From Pseudomonas sp. GM18 (lineage in GTDB: Bacteria > Pseudomonadota > Gammaproteobacteria > Pseudomonadales > Pseudomonadaceae), in NCBI RefSeq assembly GCF_000282195.1, contig NZ_AKJT01000032.1, positions 49,125 through 113,124 of the forward strand: a DNA stretch of 64,000 nucleotides. Direction: 5' to 3'. Shown here piece after piece: positions 57,178 through 64,000 of this stretch. The notes beneath the pieces are model-generated. The model was given only the letters and a program-made list of their open reading frames with translations. It did not search any database and was not told the DNA's origin. Every line of letters starts with the position of its first letter. The first letter of the stretch is position 1. Position numbers and translations under genes: made by a program.

Positions 57178-57222
57178 CAAAAGATCGTCCGAAGGCTCGG
57201 GCCGCGTTCGGACGATCTTTTG
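57178..57222. terminator. Bidirectional terminator between the J-domain gene and the DUF3530-like gene
   Basis: Perfect 16-base arms (57178-57193 and 57207-57222, core AAAAGATCGTCCGAA) with a 13-base loop and T-rich tails on both strands. The flanking genes are convergent. Confidence 0.9.
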
Positions 57223-57229
57223 CTTTTGC

Positions 57230-58219
57230 TCAGTCCGCGGTCTGCGGATTCAACCACCCGCGCACCCGTCGAACCAACTGCTCTTGCTCAGCCTTGGCAT
57301 TGCCCGGCAGTGCCTTGAGCGATACCTGGCTGAACGCCGACGTCTTCAAGCGTTTGTTGGCCTGCAAGCGTTCCAGTGCCGCGTTGCGATCCAGCGGCTT
57401 GTCCATGTAGAAGATGTCGGCGGTCGGCAGCTTGATCGTCGGCGTCAACTCGGCCAGTCCGGGCTTCGCCGTAACGGGCGTCTGGGCGGCGACCATCACG
57501 AACTTCTCGATTTGCGATGGCTGCTTCTCGCTCAGATAACGCGCAGCCCAGTAAGCGCCGGTGCCATGCCCCAGCACGACGACCCTGCGAGCGCTTTGCT
57601 GTTCGGCATAAGCGATGGCCGCGTCGATGCGGGCGAAGATTCGCTCAGCGTCGGCTTTGGCCTGTTCTTCAGTGGTTTCGGCGATGGCCTTGTCGGCCAC
57701 CTCCGCTTCGCCGCCGGCCGCCTGTTCGATGGGCGCCGCGGTGGTCGAGTCTTTGCTACCGGCTTCAGGGGCTTTGGGCGCGGGTGCCACTTCGACGATA
57801 CGTGGCGCAATGGCTTCGCTTTGCAGGTCCGGCAAGGTGATACTCAGGCTGCTCCACTCGGCGTCCGGCAATTGGCGGCGCAACGGGCTGATTGCTTGCG
57901 GCCAGTCAACGGTTTCGCCGGCACCCGGGATAATAATCACCGCGCCTTTGGGTTCGGCGGTATTGGCCGGTTTCCACAAGGCGAGGAAGCTGTCGGTGCC
58001 GGCTTGCAGTTGTTGCTGTTCCTGCGCAGGGATTTGTCGCTCAAGTGCCGTGGCTTCTTCCTGACTACGCTCAAGCAGCGGCTGGCGTTCGACCGGTTTT
58101 TCTTCGGCGGGTTTTTCCGCAGTGGCAGGTGCCGGGTCGGCCGCCTCGACGGAAAAGGCGCACGGCAGGATCAGCGACAGGCACAATGCTGGCAGTGCCA
58201 GGCGGTAGACAGGGGGCAT
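57230..58219 (-). CDS. Exported DUF3530-like alpha/beta-hydrolase protein without nucleophile serine
   Basis: 329 residues. Signal peptide (LALPALCLSLILPCAFSVEA), a Glu/Ala/Pro-rich N-terminal stretch (30-60), then a hydrolase-like core: AVIIIPGAGETVDWP for the oxyanion region and VVVLGHGTGAYWAARYL where the nucleophile elbow should be. That motif is GHGTG, with Gly (about 219) in place of the usual Ser, so esterase activity is doubtful. A long Ala/Glu insert (about 150-190) lies between. Divergent from the sensor-kinase gene. Function unknown. Confidence 0.75.
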   Translation of the reverse strand: MPPVYRLALPALCLSLILPCAFSVEAADPAPATAEKPAEEKPVERQPLLERSQEEATALERQIPAQEQQQLQAGTDSFLALWKPANTAEPKGAVIIIPGAGETVDWPQAISPLRRQLPDAEWSSLSITLPDLQSEAIAPRIVEVAPAPKAPEAGSKDSTTAAPIEQAAGGEAEVADKAIAETTEEQAKADAERIFARIDAAIAYAEQQSARRVVVLGHGTGAYWAARYLSEKQPSQIEKFVMVAAQTPVTAKPGLAELTPTIKLPTADIFYMDKPLDRNAALERLQANKRLKTSAFSQVSLKALPGNAKAEQEQLVRRVRGWLNPQTAD

Positions 58220-58292
58220 CGGATATTCCAGGCCAGAAGTTATTCCGGCAGCCTAATGGGTTGGTCAGTATTTGTCAGTGTGTGAGACTTCG

Positions 58293-60683
58293 ATGATGCA
58301 TTTTCGCTGCCTGTGGGTTATCGGCTGTTTATGGTTTCCCTTGATGGGCTGGGCGGCTCCCGCGCCACCGGCGCACGTCGTGTCATTGTCTTCGGCGCAA
58401 CAGCAATGGCTGGCGCAGCATGAAGAGTTGCGGGTCGGGGTGGTGTTGCAGGCGCCCTATGCCCAATACGATCGCCGCTTGCAGCGCCTGTCCGGGGTGA
58501 ACATCGAGTTGATGAAGTGGCTGGCCAAGTCGCTCAAGGTCGAGCTGAGCTGGCGTAATTATCCTGATCTTGCGCAACTGGAAGCCGCCGCGCGCGAAGG
58601 CGATATCGATATCGCGCCGGGGCTGACCCAAACCCCCGCCGGTTTACGGCTCTGGCAATTTTCCGATCCGTACATGCGGGTGCCGCAACTGGTGGTCAGC
58701 GACCAGAAGAGCACCGGTGTGGTGGAGCTGGAAAAACTCGACAGTCAGACCCGCGTCGCCGTGCGCATGCCCAGCGTCACCGCCGATTTTTTGCGTAGCA
58801 CCTACCCGCATTTGAACCTGCAAGGTGTGCCTCTGGAGCGCCAGGCGTTGCAACTGTTGTTGAGTCAGCAGGCCGGTTACGCGGTGGTCGATGAAGCGCA
58901 ATTCGGGCGTCTGTCAGCCGAGCCTGAGTTTGCCGGGCTGGCCGTGGTGGGCGACATCGGTTTCCCGCAATTGCTGCGAGTGGCCACGCGCCGGGACTGG
59001 CCGGAACTGGCGGGTATCGTCGAAAACGCGCTGCGGGCGATCCCGGCCAAGAACCTGGAGCAACTTCACGATCAATGGCTGCAACCCAAGTACCCGCGGC
59101 TGTCCGATTCACCGGTTTTCTGGAAAAACCTCTGTCTGCTGTTGCTGGTGTTATTGCTGAGCAGCATGGCCATTGTGTACTGGCAGCGTCGTCAGCAACA
59201 CAGTCTGGAGCAACGTTTGCTGGCGGCGCGCGAAGACATTGCCCTGCGCGAGGCCAGCGAAGAAGCCTTGCGCCTCACGCAGTTCTCCATCGATCAAAGC
59301 ACCGTCGGCATCCTTTGGGTCAACTGGGACAGCCATGTGCGCTACGCCAACCGTGCCGCCGAAACCATGCTCGGTTACCCGGCGGGCGGGATCATTGATC
59401 GGCCCTTGATCGATTTCGAGCCCGGTTTGCACATGGACCGTTGGCTGACCCTGTGGAAGCGTGCCCGGGCCAGCGAGGAAGGGCCGCTCAGTTTCGAAAC
59501 CAATTGCGTGCGGGCCGATGGCAGTATTCTGCCGGCGGATGTTTCGTTGAGTTTCTTGCGGTTTCGCGAGGGCGAATACCTGGTGGTTTACCTCAATGAC
59601 GTCACCGAGCGTCGGCGTGCCCTGGCCGCCTTGCAGGAAAGCGAAGCGCGGCTGCAGGGCATCGCCGCCAACGTCCCCGGGCTGGTCTTTCGCCTGGAGC
59701 GCGCACCGGTGACCGGGCAGATCGACTTTGCCTACATCAGTGAAGGCAGCGAAAGTCTGGTGGGGTACTCGCCGGCCACCCTGGCTCATCGGGACAAAGG
59801 CCTGCGCAGCCTGGTGCATCCGGATGACAAGGCCAGTTATCACCAGACTCAGGACCATGCACTGGATACCGACAGCGACTGGTCGTGGCAGGGACGGATT
59901 CTGACCCGTCAGGGCGAACAGCGCTGGGCCGAGATCAAGGCCATTACCCGCCGGCTCGAAGACGGCGCCTATGTCTGGGACGGGATCGTCTGGGACATCA
60001 CCGAGAGCAAGCGCATCGAACTGGAACTGGCCAGCTCCCGTGAGCAATTGCGCGAGTTGTCCGCGCACCTGGAAAGCGTGCGGGAAGAGGAGAAGGCGCG
60101 GATTGCCCGGGAAGTTCACGATGAGCTGGGGCAGATGTTGACTGTGTTGAAGCTGGAAACGTCCATGTGTGAGCTGGCCTATGCGCAGCTCGATCCGGGC
60201 TTGCACGAGCGCTTGAATAGCATGAAGCGTTTGATCGCTCAGCTGTTCCAACTGGTGCGTGATGTAGCCACGGCGCTGCGGCCACCGATTCTCGATGCGG
60301 GTATCGCCTCGGCCATCGAGTGGCAGGCCCGGCGGTTCGAGGCGCGCACGCAGATTCCGTGCCTGGTACAAGTGCCGGATAATTTGCCGGTGCTCAGCGA
60401 TGCCAAGGCCATCGGCCTGTTCCGGATCCTTCAGGAAGCGCTGACCAATGTCATGCGCCACGCCCAGGCGCATACTGTTGAACTGACGCTGGCCCTTGAG
60501 GGCGATGAACTTTGTCTGACTGTCAGCGATGATGGCGTAGGATTTGTCGCCGCACCTGGCAGGCCGACATCCTTTGGCGTGGTCGGCATGCGTGAACGGG
60601 TGTTGATCATGGGCGGGCAATTGTCGCTTGAGAGTGAGCCGGGGGAGGGCACGACCCTGACGGTGCGAGTACCGCTGGATTGA
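58293..60683 (+). CDS. agtS: Membrane sensor histidine kinase, AgtS-like
   Basis: 796 residues from the ATG at 58293 (a second ATG follows directly). Signal peptide, periplasmic SBP_bac_3-type domain (35-265), one membrane helix (NLCLLLLVLLLSSMAIVYW), two PAS domains (about 320-570), HisKA_3 dimerisation domain with the phospho-accepting His609 (ARIAREVHDELGQ), and HATPase (VSDDGVGF). The periplasmic domain suggests sensing of an amino-acid-like ligand. Domain order and the order lptD, amgK, murU, kinase, regulator, transporter match P. aeruginosa PA0600 (AgtS), which responds to 5-aminovalerate/GABA. The symbol is by synteny. Confidence 0.75.
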   Translation: MMHFRCLWVIGCLWFPLMGWAAPAPPAHVVSLSSAQQQWLAQHEELRVGVVLQAPYAQYDRRLQRLSGVNIELMKWLAKSLKVELSWRNYPDLAQLEAAAREGDIDIAPGLTQTPAGLRLWQFSDPYMRVPQLVVSDQKSTGVVELEKLDSQTRVAVRMPSVTADFLRSTYPHLNLQGVPLERQALQLLLSQQAGYAVVDEAQFGRLSAEPEFAGLAVVGDIGFPQLLRVATRRDWPELAGIVENALRAIPAKNLEQLHDQWLQPKYPRLSDSPVFWKNLCLLLLVLLLSSMAIVYWQRRQQHSLEQRLLAAREDIALREASEEALRLTQFSIDQSTVGILWVNWDSHVRYANRAAETMLGYPAGGIIDRPLIDFEPGLHMDRWLTLWKRARASEEGPLSFETNCVRADGSILPADVSLSFLRFREGEYLVVYLNDVTERRRALAALQESEARLQGIAANVPGLVFRLERAPVTGQIDFAYISEGSESLVGYSPATLAHRDKGLRSLVHPDDKASYHQTQDHALDTDSDWSWQGRILTRQGEQRWAEIKAITRRLEDGAYVWDGIVWDITESKRIELELASSREQLRELSAHLESVREEEKARIAREVHDELGQMLTVLKLETSMCELAYAQLDPGLHERLNSMKRLIAQLFQLVRDVATALRPPILDAGIASAIEWQARRFEARTQIPCLVQVPDNLPVLSDAKAIGLFRILQEALTNVMRHAQAHTVELTLALEGDELCLTVSDDGVGFVAAPGRPTSFGVVGMRERVLIMGGQLSLESEPGEGTTLTVRVPLD

Positions 60684-60684
60684 T

Positions 60685-60704
60685 AAAAGATCGGACGATC
60701 TTTT
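60685..60704. repeat. Short perfect hairpin between agtS and agtR
   Basis: AAAAGATC, GGAC, GATCTTTT palindrome immediately after the kinase stop codon. The arm shares AAAAGATCG with REP-derived terminators in the window. It may reduce read-through to the regulator gene. Confidence 0.5.
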
Positions 60705-60735
60705 CGGCTTCAACGCTATAAATGAGGAGAGGCAA

Positions 60736-61365
60736 GTGATCCGTGTACTGGTAGCCGAAGACCACACCATCGTTCGCGAAGGCATCAAGCAATTGATCGG
60801 TCTGGCCAAGGACTTACTAGTGGTCGGGGAGGCGAGCAATGGCGAGCAGTTGCTCGATACCTTGCGCCATGTTCCCTGCGAAGTGGTGTTGCTGGACATC
60901 TCCATGCCCGGGGTCAACGGCCTGGAAGCGATCCCGAGGATTCGCGCCTTGAACAATCCGCCGGCGATTCTGGTGCTGTCGATGCACGACGAAGCGCAGA
61001 TGGCCGCTCGGGCGTTGAAGGTCGGCGCTGCGGGTTACGCGACCAAGGACAGCGATCCGGCATTGTTGCTGACGGCGATCCGCAAGGTCGCGGCGGGCGG
61101 GCGCTACATCGACCCGGACCTGGCCGACCGAATGGTGTTCGAAGTCGGCCTGACCGATGCGCGGCCGTTGCACTCGCTGCTGTCGGAGCGTGAATTCTCG
61201 GTATTCGAACGCCTGGCCCAGGGCGCCAACGTCAACGACATCGCCCAGCAACTGGCCTTGAGCAGCAAAACCATCAGCACACACAAGGCGCGGCTGATGC
61301 AGAAACTCAACATCACCTCCCTGGCTGAACTGGTGAAGTACGCCATGGAACACAAATTGCTCTGA
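60736..61365 (+). CDS. agtR: NarL-family response regulator, AgtR-like
   Basis: 209 residues from a GTG at 60736 with GAGGAGAGG upstream. Receiver domain with phospho-accepting Asp54 (VLLDISMPG), acidic pocket in AEDH and Lys103 region (ATKDSDP). The C-terminal LuxR-type helix-turn-helix is ANVNDIAQQLALSSKTISTHKARLMQKL. Partner of the kinase 52 bases upstream; by synteny the equivalent of P. aeruginosa AgtR, which activates the aminovalerate/GABA importer genes that follow here. Confidence 0.78.
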   Translation: MIRVLVAEDHTIVREGIKQLIGLAKDLLVVGEASNGEQLLDTLRHVPCEVVLLDISMPGVNGLEAIPRIRALNNPPAILVLSMHDEAQMAARALKVGAAGYATKDSDPALLLTAIRKVAAGGRYIDPDLADRMVFEVGLTDARPLHSLLSEREFSVFERLAQGANVNDIAQQLALSSKTISTHKARLMQKLNITSLAELVKYAMEHKLL

Positions 61366-61642
61366 TCCACACGATCCACTGGTTCACTGCAAATACCTGT
61401 GGGAGTGGGCATATCCATTTACGACATGCACGCAAAGCCGCTTTTACCGGTTCCTGTGGCTTGCAGCTCACCGCCTGTCGCCATCACGAATCGGCATATC
61501 CATCCCCGCCATCCTTGTAGGGCAATCCCTACCCCCAACCTTCCATCCGGCTGAGGCGATTCTCTCCTGCGCCCCGATTTGCGCGGCTCCCAGCGTCCAC
61601 TAGGCTTAGTCCACAGCAGTCATCAATAACAAAGGTGTGGGT
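61366..61642. promoter_or_regulatory. agtR-agtA intergenic region with candidate operator
   Basis: 277 bases with no gene. It contains GTAGGG-CAAT-CCCTAC (61517-61532), a perfect 6-base-arm dyad 111 bases before the ABC gene start; an 11-base direct repeat GGCATATCCAT (61409-61419 and 61492-61502), of the intergenic-repeat type; and ACTA-GGCT-TAGT (61599-61610) near where a promoter -10 would be. A response-regulator target is plausible for the first dyad. Confidence 0.45.
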
Positions 61643-62767
61643 ATGAGCCAGGTTGATTCAAGCGCAGGGGCCAGCGATATTCTGGTCAGCTTTCGTGGAG
61701 TGCAAAAGAGCTACGACGGCGAGAACCTGATCGTCAAAGACCTCAACCTGGAAATTCGCAAAGGCGAATTCCTGACCTTGCTCGGGCCGTCCGGTTCCGG
61801 CAAGACCACCAGTCTGATGATGCTCGCCGGTTTCGAAACGCCGACCGCCGGGGAGATTCAACTGGCCGGGCGTTCCATCAACAACGTGCCGCCGCACAAG
61901 CGCGACATTGGCATGGTGTTCCAGAACTACGCGTTGTTTCCGCACATGACCGTGTCCGAGAACCTGGCGTTCCCGCTGACCGTGCGTGGCTTGAACAAAA
62001 GCGACGTCAGTGACCGGGTCAAACGTGTGCTGAGCATGGTTCAGCTCGACACTTTCGCCCAGCGCTATCCGGCGCAACTGTCCGGCGGTCAGCAGCAGCG
62101 TGTGGCCCTGGCTCGCGCCCTGGTGTTCGAACCGCAACTGGTGCTGATGGACGAACCCCTCGGTGCACTGGACAAACAGCTGCGCGAACACATGCAGATG
62201 GAAATCAAACACCTGCACCAGCGCCTCGGCGTGACTGTGGTCTACGTGACCCACGACCAGGGCGAAGCCCTGACCATGTCCGACCGCGTCGCCGTGTTCC
62301 ACCAAGGCGAGATCCAGCAGATCGCGCCACCGCGCACGCTCTACGAAGAGCCGAAAAATACTTTCGTCGCCAACTTCATCGGCGAGAACAACCGCCTCAA
62401 CGGCCGCTTGCACAGTCACACCGGCGACCGCTGCGTGGTCGAACTCGGTCGTGGTGAAAAGGTTGAAGCCCTGGCAGTCAACGTCGGCAAGACCGGCGAG
62501 CCCGTCACACTGTCGATTCGTCCGGAACGCGTGAGCCTCAATGGTTCGAGCGAGTCCTGTGTCAACCGCTTCTCGGGAAGGGTGGCGGAATTCATCTATC
62601 TGGGCGACCACGTCCGGGTTCGCCTGGAAGTCTGCGGCAAGACCGACTTCTTTGTGAAACAACCGATTGCCGAGCTCGATCCTGCTCTGGCTGTCGGCGA
62701 CGTGGTACCGCTTGGCTGGCAGGTCGAACACGTTCGCGCGCTCGACCCACTTCTAGAGGCGAACTGA
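61643..62767 (+). CDS. agtA: ABC transporter ATP-binding protein (PotA-like), AgtA-type
   Basis: 374 residues from the ATG at 61643 (AAAGG seven bases upstream; an in-frame GTG two codons earlier is less likely). Walker A GPSGSGKTT (48-56), signature LSGGQQQR, Walker B LVLMDEP, switch His in VTHDQGEAL, and a C-terminal TOBE-like domain, as in PotA-type polyamine/amino-acid importers. By position after the AgtSR-like pair it is likely the ATPase of the 5-aminovalerate/GABA importer; a polyamine substrate cannot be excluded. Confidence 0.78.
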   Translation: MSQVDSSAGASDILVSFRGVQKSYDGENLIVKDLNLEIRKGEFLTLLGPSGSGKTTSLMMLAGFETPTAGEIQLAGRSINNVPPHKRDIGMVFQNYALFPHMTVSENLAFPLTVRGLNKSDVSDRVKRVLSMVQLDTFAQRYPAQLSGGQQQRVALARALVFEPQLVLMDEPLGALDKQLREHMQMEIKHLHQRLGVTVVYVTHDQGEALTMSDRVAVFHQGEIQQIAPPRTLYEEPKNTFVANFIGENNRLNGRLHSHTGDRCVVELGRGEKVEALAVNVGKTGEPVTLSIRPERVSLNGSSESCVNRFSGRVAEFIYLGDHVRVRLEVCGKTDFFVKQPIAELDPALAVGDVVPLGWQVEHVRALDPLLEAN

Positions 62768-62814
62768 TCGCCCCCTGCTTCACCAACACCAACCCTGCAC
62801 GTGGAGAACAATAA

Positions 62815-63876
62815 ATGTTGAAATCCCTGAAATGCACCGGCTCATTTAACGCTATCGCTTTGGCAATAGGGATGATGGGCGCGGCGCATGCAATGGCGGC
62901 GGGCCCGGATCTGACCGTGGTGTCCTTTGGCGGGGCGAACAAGGCGGCGCAGGTCAAAGCCTTCTACGCACCGTGGGAAGCGGCGGGCCACGGCAAAATC
63001 GTCGCTGGCGAATACAACGGCGAAATGGCCAAGGTCAAAGCCATGGTCGACACCAAGAGCGTGTCCTGGGACCTGGTGGAAGTTGAATCGCCAGAACTGT
63101 CCCGTGGTTGCGACGAAGACATGTTCGAGCAACTCGACCCTGCGCTGTTCGGCAAGTCCGAAGACTACGTCAAGGGCGCGATCCAGCCTTGCGGCGTGGG
63201 CTTCTTCGTATGGTCGACCGTGCTGGCCTACAACGCCGACAAGCTGAAAACCGCTCCGACCAGTTGGGCTGATTTCTGGGACACCAAGAAATTCCCTGGC
63301 AAACGCGGCCTGCGCAAAGGCGCCAAGTACACCCTGGAGTTCGCACTGATGGCTGACGGCGTTGCGCCGAAAGACGTCTACAAAGTGCTGGCCGGCAAAG
63401 ACGGTCAAGACCGCGCGTTCAAGAAGCTCGATGAACTCAAGCCAAGCATTCAGTGGTGGGAAGCCGGCGCACAACCGCCGCAATACCTCGCCTCGGGTGA
63501 CGTGGTCATGAGCTCGGCCTACAACGGCCGGATCGCAGCAGTACAGAAAGAAAGCAACCTGAAGGTAGTGTGGAACGGCGGTATCTACGACTTCGACGCG
63601 TGGGCGATTCCAAAAGGCCTGGATAAAACCCGTGCTGAAGCGGCGAAGAAGTTCATCGCGTTCTCGGTGGCTCCGCAGCAGCAGAAGACCTACTCGGAAA
63701 ACATCGCCTACGGCCCGGCCAACACCCAGGCTGTGCCGTTGCTGGCCAAGGATGTCTTGAAAGACATGCCGACCACCCCGGAAAACATCGCCAACCAGGT
63801 GCAGATCGACGTCAGCTTCTGGGCTGACAACGGCGAGCAACTGGAACAGCGCTTCAATTCCTGGGCTGCAAAGTAA
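62815..63876 (+). CDS. agtB: Periplasmic substrate-binding protein (PotD-like), AgtB-type
   Basis: 353 residues. Signal peptide to about residue 28 (AIALAIGMMGAAHAMA). The mature protein begins AGPDLTVVSFGGANKAAQVK, a polyamine-type binding protein of ABC cluster D. Core segments include VSWDLVEVESPELSRGCDED and GGIYDFDAWAIPKGL. It follows the ATPase gene after 47 bases. Permease genes would be expected next but lie outside the window. Substrate is inferred only from synteny with the P. aeruginosa agt operon. Confidence 0.75.
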   Translation: MLKSLKCTGSFNAIALAIGMMGAAHAMAAGPDLTVVSFGGANKAAQVKAFYAPWEAAGHGKIVAGEYNGEMAKVKAMVDTKSVSWDLVEVESPELSRGCDEDMFEQLDPALFGKSEDYVKGAIQPCGVGFFVWSTVLAYNADKLKTAPTSWADFWDTKKFPGKRGLRKGAKYTLEFALMADGVAPKDVYKVLAGKDGQDRAFKKLDELKPSIQWWEAGAQPPQYLASGDVVMSSAYNGRIAAVQKESNLKVVWNGGIYDFDAWAIPKGLDKTRAEAAKKFIAFSVAPQQQKTYSENIAYGPANTQAVPLLAKDVLKDMPTTPENIANQVQIDVSFWADNGEQLEQRFNSWAAK

Positions 63877-63910
63877 GCACTCACACAGGACGACGGTTCA
63901 CCGGATGATC

Positions 63911-64000
63911 GTTCCCACGCCCTGCGTGGGAATGCCGCCCGGGACGCTCCGCGTCCCTGTGACGCAGAGCGTCACTGCATGCGTTCCCACGCAGAGCGTG
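63911..64000. repeat. Palindromic intergenic repeat cluster (cut by window end)
   Basis: Successive short palindromes: TTCCCACGC/GCGTGGGAA (63912-63932), GGGACGC/GCGTCCC (63941-63957), GACGC/GCGTC (63961-63973), then TTCCCACGC again (63984-63992). This composite, built on GTTCCCACGC and its complement, is a repeat seen widely in fluorescens-group intergenic regions. It sits right after agtB, before the expected permease genes, and may contribute differential expression within the operon. Confidence 0.75.

Noticed and set aside
63911..64000. CRISPR array at the window end
   Set aside because: The repeats are unequal palindromes with no regular unique spacers; they fit a fluorescens-group intergenic repeat.

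Overview
The window looks like a chromosomal segment of a Pseudomonas of the fluorescens group. It is GC-rich, its core gene order matches Pseudomonas, its intergenic REP palindromes are of the fluorescens type, and it carries Pseudomonas-specific modules (AmgK/MurU cell-wall recycling, DavBA lysine catabolism, a PQQ operon with PqqF upstream, and an RmcA-type sensor beside rpoD). Nearly all of it is chromosomal core. The only clearly accessory stretch is about 1.7 kb between the Lrp-type regulator and a tRNA (27.3-29.0 kb).

Layout. 0-5.7 kb: the N-terminal part of modE, comF, and the biotin operon bioB-bioF-bioH-bioC-bioD. A BirA-type operator overlaps the bioB promoter, and a REP pair lies between bioB and bioF. 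5.8-13.6 kb: a mini flagellar rod-like protein, then three paralogous FadE-type acyl-CoA dehydrogenases. A PsrA-type operator precedes the first, and a diguanylate cyclase with a perfect CRP/Vfr site is set among them. 13.8-16.2 kb: a LysR regulator divergent from a class III aminotransferase, which has a short leader ORF containing a terminator-like hairpin. 16.3-24.0 kb (minus strand): the PQQ biosynthesis cluster pqqF-pqqA-pqqB-pqqC-pqqD-pqqE-S9 peptidase. 24.1-27.3 kb: davB-davA (lysine to 5-aminovalerate) and an Lrp/AsnC regulator.

27.4-29.0 kb: a stand-alone M41-like metallopeptidase and small hypothetical or membrane proteins next to tRNA-Ile2(CAU). 29.1-37.6 kb: an rmcA-type c-di-GMP protein and the macromolecular-synthesis genes rpoD, dnaG and rpsU. 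37.8-41.6 kb: tsaD, plsY, folB, folK, cca. 41.7-46.6 kb: the stress module prkA-yeaH-spoVR. 46.9-54.6 kb: glpE, apaH, apaG, rsmA, pdxA, surA, lptD in one direction. 54.7-57.2 kb: amgK, murU and a DjlA-like J-domain protein. 57.2-64 kb: a DUF3530-like exported protein, a sensor kinase and response regulator resembling AgtS/AgtR, and the first two genes of an amino-acid/polyamine ABC importer resembling AgtA/AgtB. The importer operon continues beyond the window, after a palindromic repeat.

Themes. DavBA makes 5-aminovalerate and AgtSR/AgtAB is proposed to sense and import it, so one catabolic theme is split between two loci here. c-di-GMP enzymes occur twice. The least explained elements are the M41-like protein with its small neighbours, the leader ORF/hairpin before the aminotransferase, the hairpin covering the rmcA start codon, and a 64-bp palindrome between davA and pqqF. 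I found no CRISPR array, prophage or intact insertion sequence.
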